64,000 bases of DNA, taken from Seiridium cupressi (taxonomy: Eukaryota; Ascomycota; Sordariomycetes; Amphisphaeriales; Sporocadaceae). Under the pieces are notes generated by a model. The model saw only the letters and a list, made by a program, of their open reading frames with translations, did not search any database and was not told where the DNA came from. Shown in pieces: positions 46,530 through 56,259 of this stretch. The DNA is taken from the NCBI GenBank assembly GCA_036674765.1, contig JARVKI010000031.1, positions 1-64,000 on the forward strand, read 5' to 3'. A program made the translations under genes and the position numbers. Position 1 is the first letter of the stretch; each line of letters starts with the position of its first letter.

Positions 46530-47923
46530 TCCTGAGCTGCCTCGCCAGTTGCCTCTTGTGGTTGAGCTCATTTATCCACCAAATAGGGGTTTGCCGCCTT
46601 TCTTTTCAGCCATATCTACATTTTGTGAGGGGACGTATTGGGGAGCGTTGGAGATTGTGTTTTTGGAACCAAGACTGTGTTGGTTTGTTTGGAGGAATTT
46701 TGACTTTTATTTTGGCAAATGGCACCCCTATGGCAACCGGTGGTTGAATCTAGCTTTAACTCGCTTTCTGTGTATTAGATAGTAGTTTATCTTCGTGGAT
46801 CACATCCAGGAATACCAGAAGTTACCCACTCATAACATGGCTCCATAATATGCTTGTGCAGAGTGAAAACAATTGACTTGGTCGACTACACAGAAGATAT
46901 ATGTCCTAGCCAGACAGTTTGTGATCCGTCGCAGCCTGCCAACTCTTCCGACCCTGTAAACTGCGCTTTCACTTGTCTATCCTTACAATAAGTAGTAAGT
47001 CATAGTAGCTTGATCAACAAAATGTAAACTAGACTTATGGTATGTACCTATTTAATAGTCCATTGATTCGTTAGGCATTTACAATTCGACCTTGCTATGC
47101 ATTTCCAAGCAGCCACCACACCTGATCAATATGACAGGTAGAGCTGATCGAACAAGGCAAATAACCACCAGGGTGAATCCACATTGGTTAAGCTCCAATA
47201 ATGTAACTACTCCCGAGCCGCTTGGTCGTCGGGTCGGTCGGTAGGTAAGAAAATGGATTTATCTGGCCAGCATCGCAATAGAATCGAGCGAAAATCCAGC
47301 CGGCATTACGGGAAATTGCCGTGGCCTGGAACCAGTGAAGTTATATTCCTCTTCATGGCATGGGCAAACTTATGTTTCGATATGATACCAGTCAGTTGGC
47401 TGCCTTGTCTAGATCATACTGAAGAGAACGGATTACAGTCGCTCGTGATTGCTTGAGTTTGTGATGTTCAATAGGCTGATGCTAAGTAGACACGGACTCG
47501 CACCGGTGCAAGGGGGCAGGTAAACTTCTCTGGACCTTGGACATGGCATAACCTTGAGGTTTGTATCAGAGGAGTCTTAGTGTATTAATAGCTTACAACT
47601 GACGTGTCTTTGTGAAGGACAAACAGAATGCGTCGGCGTTGAAATACTTTCCCGCAGACTTTCGCCGGAGATGGTATGGAAAGCAGTAAAAACCCATATA
47701 TCATTAATCCTAGCACTTTTCAAAACAAGTTTTATTTCCATTCGACTGCAAAGGTCATATATGGTTATGCAAATTCGTGATACATCTAGACTGCCAGACC
47801 GTAACTCCATAATGCTACCAATAAAGCAGATGCTGAGATGTTATGACCTGTCCGCTCATCTATCATGACGCAACCTTTCCAATGCCCTCCCACCAAACAG
47901 GACTGTCTGTGAGTACGCGCAAT
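46530..47923. other. Spacer between convergent kinase and AVT1
   Basis: About 1.4 kb between convergent stop codons. It is AT-leaning with only short open frames. No gene or structured repeat is supported. Confidence 0.5.
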
Positions 47924-50247
47924 CTATTCTCTGGCACCAATCAGACTCTTGGGCAAGAAGGCCCAAACCGTTCCAACTGCTGAAAGGAGAAAGGAGATAG
48001 TCATAACGGTCCATACAAGAACACGCTCCTTCGTAGCAATCTCGTGTGCAAATAACTTCAGATAAAACGCCAGCGGCAGTCTGATAGTCGTCAGCAATGT
48101 GGCGTCATCAATGGGAGAGAAATGACTTACGTAATGCAAATGGTAAAACATAGCGCACTGCCCATGAACGCCATGATGGAGTCGAAGGCCGGGAAAACAA
48201 TCGCAATGATCAAGAAGGCGAGCAAGGTAAGGATGCGGATGGCAATCTTCATGAAGCCCCTGAATGTGCTAGAGCGTCCGACTAGAGCCTGGTCTTCCGC
48301 AACCACTTGCTGACGCAAACCCGCAAGAACCTCCATTGTGCTGACAATCGGCTGTGCATTCAGTGGGATCTTGGTCAATGGGATGATAGCGATGAAAATG
48401 ACGAGCAAAACGTTCAACACAGCAGGATATCCTGTCGTGCGAAGAAGGTTGTTTGTCACCGAGTCTCGAACTCCATCGCCAAACATCACATAACCGACAA
48501 TTGCGACAGTAGCGTCAATCACATACTACAAGTGTTGTTAGCTCTCGTCCCTAGAACCTGGCCAACTCAACTTACTGTAAAGCTGAAGGTAATGGTGACA
48601 GCCTCCTTGTAGCGGTGTGGGTGTCTCATATCACGGTATATCTAATGATCATTAGTGCTGCACGCTTGTGGAGGAGGCATGTACACTTACGTTGGGGAAC
48701 ACACTATGACCGCCCCAAGGCGACATGAGCAATCCAAACGACAAGGGCAATGTGAGCCAGTTCTCCGGAAACAGATACGTTATCGCGGGCTCCATCAGAG
48801 ATCCAGGCGTCTGCGGCTTCACCAGGCCATCAATGATGAGAAGTAGAGCAACTATTTCGCGGTCAGTACGAACTCCGGCCTTGAACATGTGCTGCCTTAC
48901 TGCTCATGACGGAGAGAATTCCAATGAAGCTGGTGAAGCTCAGAATCTTGAGCGGAGCAAACTGAAGGGGTATCAAGATCAAGGTACAGACAATCTTCCA
49001 GCCAGTGAGGCTCAAAGTGCCAGGAAAGAGCAAAATCAAGGAATCGGCGAACAGCACAATCAGCGCCACGCAGGCGGCCAGCAGCTCGAGAGTGAACAGA
49101 ACACTAGTGATCACTCGCGCCCTATGGCCAAAGGAAATAAAGGCAACGTCAGAAAAAGTGATGACGGTCGGGTCCAAATCCATGCACTTGGCGAGAAGTC
49201 TGGCCGTCCAGCTCGTGACGGTGGCACCGAGGAAGAGCGTGACCATACCGCAAAGCCATCCGGCGTACCGGATACCTATTGGCAGACTGAGGAGGCCAAC
49301 TCCGATGAGGACACTGCGTGAGGTTAGTATCACGTGTGCATCCCGCAGTCTCACGAGTGACCTACTTGGTTGAGTTCACCACCGTCTGGGGTAGGGTCGA
49401 CTGTCCAGCTACAGCCAGCACGATTTTCCCGTCTTCCTGCTCTACCTCCTTGACAATTATAGGCGGGCGTGCACCATCGGGGAGATCCACACCAGACTCC
49501 TGTTGTTGACGCCACATGTCTGCTGCGTGTATAATTGATGGGCGGCTGACTTCAGAATCGATTGTGCCATATGTTCTCTGTGAGGAAAAGCTACCGACTA
49601 TCGCAGACAAATGCGGTGGTACTTCGAAAATGGAGTTACTCCGTACCGAATTGGATGGCGAGATCATCCTGGCAAGGCCATTGTCGAAAGGCTTCCGCTC
49701 GTTCTCGTGGGAGTGCGAGCGATGGGGCGCCGCTGGGCCCGACTCTTCTCCCTCGTCCAGCACTGCATTCTCTGGGACTTCGAGGTGGCCTCGCAGCAGA
49801 GATGTACGGGCGCCGGTCTCGACGTCACTCCGCCCGTAGGTAATCGGCTCGGTGGTGTGGACTGGCTCTTGGTCGGGGGCATATACAAAGGACGGTCGTT
49901 GTGGTATGATCTCCGGGAAAGCGGTCGCACGTTGCCAACTTCGGGAGAATGACCTCAAACTGTTTACACCGCCGATTCCCGCGATGGCTGCGAGTCTGTT
50001 CTGGACAGAAGATCTAATGGGATGAGTAAGTGGCCGGTTTCTTTTGTACGTTGGCATGAAATAACACATACCTGCGTCGGAGCCGATGGGTCCAATCGTT
50101 GCTCCCTTGATCTTCGCGGTCGTCAAGGAGACTTCGTTGCTCGTCAAACTGTACGCTGCCTCGCGGCGTCGAGGACAGGCTATCGTTGCGCCCAGGTGAG
50201 GCGCCGCGCTCGTACTGCTCCCATGATATCGGTTGTCTCGAGGTCAT
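47924..50247 (-). CDS. AVT1: Vacuolar amino-acid transporter, Avt1-like
   Basis: Member of the amino acid/auxin permease (AAAP) family, expected to load neutral amino acids into the vacuole. Seven exons are deduced: 50072-50247, 49366-50013, 48901-49313, 48691-48851, 48576-48641, 48131-48525 and 47924-48080. All junctions close in phase to 671 residues. The N-terminal about 270 residues are hydrophilic (Ser/Arg/Glu-rich), as in yeast Avt1. The transporter core starts NVLIGVGLLSLPIGIRYAGW, the AAAP signature at helix 1, and about ten further hydrophobic helices follow, including SPWGGHSVFPN and YVMFGDGV. The C-terminus is FLPKSLIGARE. The start at MTSRQPISWEQ is preferred. The frame stays open upstream (DIDSYLADM), so a longer N-terminus is possible. 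Confidence 0.92.
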
Positions 50248-51380
50248 GTCTGCCAGGTACGAGTCGATATCGGGGCGAGCCTGCACAATGCTAACCAGGT
50301 CGATTGCCTTCCAGCTCTCGTTCCTACACGAGTCGTCGGGGATGTCGCAACGTCGGCGTACGGGCCAACTCAGAGATGCACACACGGGGCAAAACGTATG
50401 GCTGTGCTTGATAGACACGGCAGTGTGTGACGGAAGAGGACGAGGATAATCTGGAGTGGAAGTGAAGAGAATGCCGAACCTGCCTACGGCGAATGTTGCA
50501 GCGAGCACATTCGCCTGCCCTATATGACCTCGATTCCAAGAATTTGAAGTGCCCGAAGCTTCTCTTCGTGAGGTGGGCCCGCCATGGTCACCGTGTGTTG
50601 AGAAAGATTCGTCTAGGCTGGGGCCGCGGAGCTAGAGATACTTGGTGTCTCGGCCAAGTCAAGGCGGTGCGCCATGTACCGTCGCCGGCAACCTTGCTCG
50701 CGGCTTATCTCGAACCCCACTATCAGCCGCTGTCTATTGGGCAATGCCGTTGGTTCTTGCTTGGTGGGGTTGCGTCGTTCAGACTAAAGGCACCATCGAC
50801 GAGTCTAGTTTTTTGGCCCCGGATCATGAGATGGAACTGGATAGCCCGCGCGGACGCATATTTCTGTCTGTCTGTTTATATAAACTCTACAGACCATATG
50901 TTCTTTCCTGGTTTGGTGTCAGCTGCTGTAGCCCCGCCGAGTAGGCACTTGACAACCAATAATCACTGTACCGGTTGTCACAGTCCCTCTCGCCCGTGCT
51001 GTTGGCGCTGAAAGACTTGACTGTGGGAGTGATGTCACCGGCTTGAGACGGGCAGTTGGCCCGCATCCTTGCACCTGCAACTAATAAGACCACACTGGTA
51101 GCACGAGCCATGACTAAAAGTCGCCTGAGTAAACTGCCCTTATCATTGGTTATTACGCGGTCAAATGACAGGTTAAGCATTTCACCTCTCAGGGGATACC
51201 CGAGACATCGACATTATATGCTTGTTAGTCAGAACAGAATCGGGCTTTGCAGCACCACGAAAACCCGCGCCAGTAATCGATATTCGGCGCCGCGTTCTGG
51301 CCTGCCGGTGCATTTCTCCATTGCAGGGGCGCTACACTTGCATCCCCGCGGACAGCTCCGCCTGGGGAATACAGACAGAC
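50248..51380. promoter_or_regulatory. Divergent region AVT1 / small membrane protein
   Basis: About 1.1 kb between divergent genes. Overlapping short frames on both strands are judged spurious. No specific signal was recognised. Confidence 0.45.
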
Positions 51381-52022
51381 ATGGACTCCCATGAAGATCA
51401 CGAGGCCGAAAGAGCGCCATTGGTCGCGTCGGATAGAATTCTCGAACTCGATGAATACCGCGACGGTGTACTCCCATATCAAGACAACCCGGGACGAAAA
51501 GGGGCAGCCGACCTACGGAAATGGTGGACTTTAAGCAAATTCAGAAGGGAGCAGTTGCTTGTGCTCACCCAGATTGTTTTCGGCATTTTTCTTGCAACAT
51601 GTCCAATCCCGCGGTTCTACTTGGCTAATCCCCTTCGGACCATCCTCATCACCTTCGACGCTGCTTTAGTCACGTTTGCGACCTCGCGCCGCGTGGTTCT
51701 GAACGACAAGGGACGTCTTCGACGAATTTTGGTGGCCTGGCTCGGATTTAGTCTTTCCATGTACGCTATTTTTGGTGCTTCCGACGAGGTCCACATTGAC
51801 TTGCGATGGCGATCACTGCTTTGGTATCAAACATACGAGGGTCTTCGGCTAGGATACCTCAGCAGATGGGTATTGATATTGGTTGGCTATGCAGTTCAGA
51901 AGTCTGCCGGTCTGCACTCGAGAAACAGAATTCTCGGTTCTTATCTATTGAGCCTCCTCTGGGTCTATGCAGACATGCCTACGACCATTTTCGATCATGC
52001 GAGAGGAAGGGAGTATTGGTAA
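51381..52022 (+). CDS. Predicted multi-pass membrane protein, unknown function
   Basis: Single frame of 213 residues from ATG 51381; an in-frame ATG at 51222 exists, but the added residues look untranslated. I do not recognise the family. The N-terminal about 75 residues are hydrophilic and acidic (MDSHEDHEAERAPLVASDRI). Then come about four to five hydrophobic stretches: LLVLTQIVFGIFLATC, TILITFDAALVTFAT, ILVAWLGFSLSMYAIFGA, WVLILVGYAV and SYLLSLLWVYA. The C-terminal part resembles the truncated beginning of a longer membrane enzyme, so it could be a 5' fragment. Whether it is expressed is unknown. Confidence 0.55.
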   Translation: MDSHEDHEAERAPLVASDRILELDEYRDGVLPYQDNPGRKGAADLRKWWTLSKFRREQLLVLTQIVFGIFLATCPIPRFYLANPLRTILITFDAALVTFATSRRVVLNDKGRLRRILVAWLGFSLSMYAIFGASDEVHIDLRWRSLLWYQTYEGLRLGYLSRWVLILVGYAVQKSAGLHSRNRILGSYLLSLLWVYADMPTTIFDHARGREYW

Positions 52023-52312
52023 ATCAGTTAGCTGATAATGAAACGGTCGGCCTCGCAATATTTAATAGAAGGGCGAAAGCAGCAGGTCATAAAAATTGAA
52101 ATCAGACGATTCCATCTGGGGATATCACAGGCAAAGAGTAATTGTGATCATATATTGAGAGCTAACAGGCGCCACAAAACTGGCATCTATCCTGTTTCTG
52201 AGCGTAGATAAGTGTCGTATTTCACGTACAAGCCTTGTAGTATCAACTTTGCGACCTGTCGCCTTAATGTTGTCGACGCTCACCCGTACTGACATTGTTT
52301 GGCCATCAAACC

Positions 52313-53854
52313 CTACTGCGCAAGCGGCATCAGGTTTACATTCTTGAAGAACACGTTGTTCGGGTCGTATTTTGCCTTGAGCTCTCTCAGTCTTGGTGCC
52401 TTCTCTCCGAACAGTCTACCAGTCTTCATGAGTGCCTTGTCCGCTGGGACATCAGGATCTGCTCAAAAATTAGCAAGGACTCCAACATAATCGCATACCC
52501 CTAAGTGACTTACTCAAATAGTTGTAGTACGTATCTGCACCGCCACTTTCTCCATCTCGTCGTCCGTATTTGACCTTGAACACGCTCGAGGTTTTCGTGA
52601 CGATGTCCTTCACTTCCTTGTCTCTGTCTGCGTTATCCCATGACATTATCATAGCGACGTTATATTTGCCCTCGCGTCCCGCAAAGCTCGTCTTGTTCTC
52701 TTTTGCGTATTCGCTGATTTTGCCTTGGGGAATGAGCTCCAGAGCCAGTGAACTGGTTCTGATATCCTCATTGCCCGGCTTATTGATACCAGAATAGAAC
52801 TCTTCCGCCGCATCCTTCATCGTCTGGAAGTCCAGGGGACATGTGAAGTTTGCACCACCGAACATGTACCTGCGGCCTGGTACCGCCATCGCATCCGACA
52901 TCATGTTGGCTTTAGGATATGGAATTTGACCAGTGGTGTCCATCAGTCTCGGCTGTAGATCTCTCAGTGGTTTGTAGAAAGCCTCCCCGTCCTCCTTCTT
53001 GCCGTTGAAGAAGACGCTTGCTCCACAGAGCCTCGCGCCAGTCTGCGGGTCACACATGGCCATCGGCATGAACCACTGGTCCCCATCCGTCTTGTTATGG
53101 AACTCGTTCACGAATTCCACCAACTGCGGCAACAACTCAAATGGCCATGCCATGATGCCTCCCCAGATTTCGCCCTGCGGGAATGCACGGGAGGTGAATG
53201 TTGTCACAACCCCGAAACTAGACCCTGCGCCCCTGAGCGCCCAGAAGAGATCAGTGTTCTCCGTCTCGGAAGCCGTAACAACCTCTCCGTTAGCCAGCAC
53301 CACTTCGCAGCTCAACAGAACGTCGACGGACAGGCCCCAGCGACCGGTCAGCATCCCATAGCCACCACCGAGGACTAATCCGCCTACGCCCGTGTGGCTC
53401 ACTGTGCCGCCAACGGTTGCCAGTCCGTGCTCCCAGAGAGCATTGTCCACGTCTGCCCAGGTACATCCGCCACCATAACTCACAGTCTGCGCTGAGGGAT
53501 CGACGGATACGGTGCGCATGTGCGCCAGATCGAGGATGAGCGCCTCAGGCGTCCGGGCTGAGGACTCGCCCGAAGGGTTATGTCCTCCACCACGGACTTG
53601 CAAAGAGATGGAGTGCTTGGTTGCAAAACGCACGATAGTGGACGCTTCACTTGCATTCTTGGGACGGGCTACCGCCGCCTGGATGAGGTCAGTTCGTCTG
53701 CAAACTCAAAACATGGTTCAAAAAGAAGACTGACCGCGGGCTTCACGCATGTCGCGCTCCATCGCTTTAGACTATCGTCGTAACCTGCGTCGCCAGGTAA
53801 GAGAACATCGCCCTCTTGGAGTGAGGCACGAAGCTCTTCGAAATTCGGTGCCAT
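52313..53854 (-). CDS. FAD-linked oxidoreductase, berberine-bridge-enzyme-like
   Basis: Oxidase of the PCMH-type FAD family with a C-terminal BBE segment; such enzymes oxidise sugars or secondary metabolites. Exons 53735-53854, 52514-53678 and 52313-52458 (GTCAGT and GTAAGT donors) close in phase to 476 residues. The flavin-attachment block is RGGGHNPSG with His73, followed by [13 protein letters not shown] and [12 protein letters not shown]. At the usual second attachment site, where bicovalent members have Cys, this protein reads VSHTGVGG, so it is probably monocovalent (8-alpha-histidyl). The BBE end is TYYNYL, then the FAD-domain closure [16 protein letters not shown]. No signal peptide is seen, so it is probably intracellular. 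No biosynthetic core enzyme lies nearby in the window. Confidence 0.93.
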
Positions 53855-55173
53855 TGCTTTGATTATGTTGAGGTTGGGCTTCGAGGTCAGATTGATTGTA
53901 TGGATCGAGCGTCAGAGGAAGATGAGGAGCTTCTCAGAGGTATGTATACAGAGGATGATCCGAATATACCTAGTCGGACTCCTTCCGTGCACTGCATACC
54001 TACCCACTTTCTTACCCGCAGTGCCAACCAATGACATGCCAAACAGATCAAGTGTGACACCGTTGGAGGTCAATGGCCATGTGTCTTAGCCGCCAGGTGG
54101 ATGTCAGCGGAAACTGCACACTTCCGAGCCGCACAGATTTCGCGAACATATAACTTAACAGCATAACAAAATTGAAATATTTTAAAAATACTAACTTATA
54201 AAATATAAATAATTAACCTTAGTACGAAGTTTGAGAATTTGATTAAAATTTTTTTTTTCGATTTTTTATTGTTAATAATCGTTGAATTCTTGCCGTATAT
54301 GTGGGGCTGTGTGCAGTTTCCGCTGACATCCTCCTGCCGCGCATCTCTTGGGGTCCAAGATGCGAAGGAACAAGATGACGTTCAGTTTGGCTTTTTGTGG
54401 TCTAGCCTTATTGGGATCGTAAGCATCTAATGTATACAAAGCTTGCTTACAACACATTTTGACTACGCCCACGATGGCATTAAAGAGTTTTCAGACGAGC
54501 ACGTATAGTAATCATAATCTTTGGGGCTAACAAGGAAAATGGAACAGATTACGGTGACGGTGACCTTGCTAGAGTTGGTGCTGCGATACGACGTAGTAGG
54601 CTATTGAGCCGCAGTTGGTTTATTGTGACCGAACAATTTTGGTGATTAGCGGCAGACGTTGCGTTGATTCACGGGTATTGCTCCCATGCTACAGACGCTG
54701 CGGCATTTTTTAAACAAAAGATACACTGGGACTTGCCGGCTCTCCTGGACGATTCGGCCGCCAAGGCCGTCGGAGAGCGCTATTGCGATGCACTCGAGGT
54801 TAGAGTAATGCATGTCTCTGAGCACCAAGCGTGAGGAGATGGAGATGTGGTCCGAAATGATACGTGCTGGCCCCGCTGTCCTTCCCGTGCTACTGCCGGC
54901 AAATCCATTCTTGGCTCGTGTAGCTGCTCGCGGCGGGGGAGGTAACGCTCAAGTATGTCACAACATTATACTTCCAGAGATTTGTACGCTTCAGAGGTTG
55001 ACATTGTATCTCTGACTGGGCGGGGATTCTACCATGCCAGTAGATGTCAATTTTCAGTGGTATGTCGTGACAGTGCCGATCGGAACCTTTATTTATATCC
55101 AACCATAGTCGGGTCGCTTGTGAATAGAAATGATTGCAACCCGTCGACCTTTTGAGCCCAAACAGCACATGCA
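53855..55173. other. AT-rich spacer at the left edge of the accessory region
   Basis: About 1.3 kb. The part from about 54150 to 54300 is extremely AT-rich (long A/T runs, almost no G or C), while the rest is mixed. No gene was recognised. It contains the promoter of the FAD oxidase gene at its left end. Confidence 0.55.
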
Positions 55174-55506
55174 ATGCTTGATATCAAATTCAGGGCCGCG
55201 GCAGTTCACGTGGCACCGATATATACATGGACAAGATCGCAATGTTAGCGAAGGTCACTTCACTCATCAGCCAAGCAGGCGAGGAGGGCATACATCTGGT
55301 TGCTGTCCCCGAAGTCTTCGTCCCGGGCTTTCCTATACTTTATCAATTGCTATGCCCCTAACGCCGGTGCCGCGCAGAGCGTTGTAGTCCACGAGGATTC
55401 ACACGATGTACAGGCAGCCTGCGCCAAGCACAAAGTCACTGTCGTGCTCGGGGTCTCGATGGGGCAGGCCACTTCAGTCGCCCGGAGGTTTTCAAGCTTC
55501 AAGTGA
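55174..55506 (+). pseudogene. Nitrilase-family remnant, frameshifted
   Basis: Three pieces of a nitrilase/cyanide-hydratase N-terminus follow one another in different frames. MLDIKFRAAAVHVAPIY (from 55174) is the opening strand. Then, shifted, comes LISQAGEEGIHLVAVPEVFVPGFPI (55263 onward), which includes the catalytic-Glu strand of the family (here VPEVF). Then, in the first frame again, comes DVQAACAKHKVTVVLGVS (about 55407-55460). A TAG interrupts the first frame between them. The region with the catalytic Lys and Cys is not found downstream. It is a 5'-terminal fragment of a dead gene; no intron placement restores the frame convincingly. Confidence 0.75.
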
Positions 55507-56027
55507 ACATGGCGTCAAGGTGGAACGATGAAGAAGGTATCGTGGGCCCAATTCCATACTGGCATAGACAGTCGCAAGAAGCCCTGCTTTCTGTTTTACT
55601 GAGAACAACTAGATAAAGATCTTCAATGTTGGGCAGACCTTGTAAACACGGTGATCTCCTGTTCTCTTGAATTACTGTTTGTGTTATGGTGTGAGACTCG
55701 AGACGGTCATCTCTATAAATTCAAAGGCAAGCATGATCATTTTGCTTTGAAATTCCAGCCATCCACTAGGATTGAATGGGAGACGGAAATCCGGTCGTTC
55801 TTCAAAGGTCTGATTCCAAGCTCGCAGGTTGTAGTCAACTGCTGATTAACCGAATCCAATATACGGAATGTCGACTCGGAAAAGACCACTCGTTTGCTGC
55901 AGGAGTACGGTATTTCTTATTCACGGTTCCTCGATTCCAATAGCCCTGACGTAATAATATGTTCCATTACAAAGACTTTAAAATAATAATAAGGAATTTA
56001 TTTATTCGTATTAAATTAAAAAATATA

Positions 56028-56118
56028 AATATTATTTATTATATAATATTAACTTATAAACGTTATTTATTATATAACATTAAGTTATAAACGTTATTTA
56101 TTATATATATTATTAATT
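56028..56118. repeat. 31-bp AT-rich direct repeats
   Basis: The block ttataaacgttatttattatata occurs at about 56055 and 56086, a period of 31 bp, with a partial copy just upstream (tattatttattatataat near 56031). It lies inside the nearly pure A/T tract. Confidence 0.8.
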
Positions 56119-56165
56119 TTCAGATTATAACTTTTATTATATTGTTTATTTACGTCTCTCGCGTT

Positions 56166-56231
56166 TACGCATCTTCCATCCACGCACTTCCCATCCACGC
56201 ACTTCCCATTCACGCACTTCCCATTCACGCA
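56166..56231. repeat. 15-bp tandem array in the leader of the helicase-like gene
   Basis: The unit cacgcacttcccat(c/t) is repeated with starts at 56181, 56196, 56211 and 56226, preceded by a diverged copy at 56167. The spacing is exactly 15 bp. The array ends 28 nt upstream of the predicted start codon. Confidence 0.9.
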
Positions 56232-56259
56232 ACCTTGCCATCATTTTTGACTATTCACA

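Larger units (their letters stand above)
55507..56259. other. AT-rich block and leader before the helicase-like gene
   Basis: The segment 55507-55970 is of mixed composition with no recognised gene. From about 55975 to 56160 it is almost pure A/T with internal direct repeats, then a 15-bp tandem array runs up to 56231, 28 nt before the start codon at 56260. It presumably serves as promoter and leader of the next gene. Confidence 0.6.
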
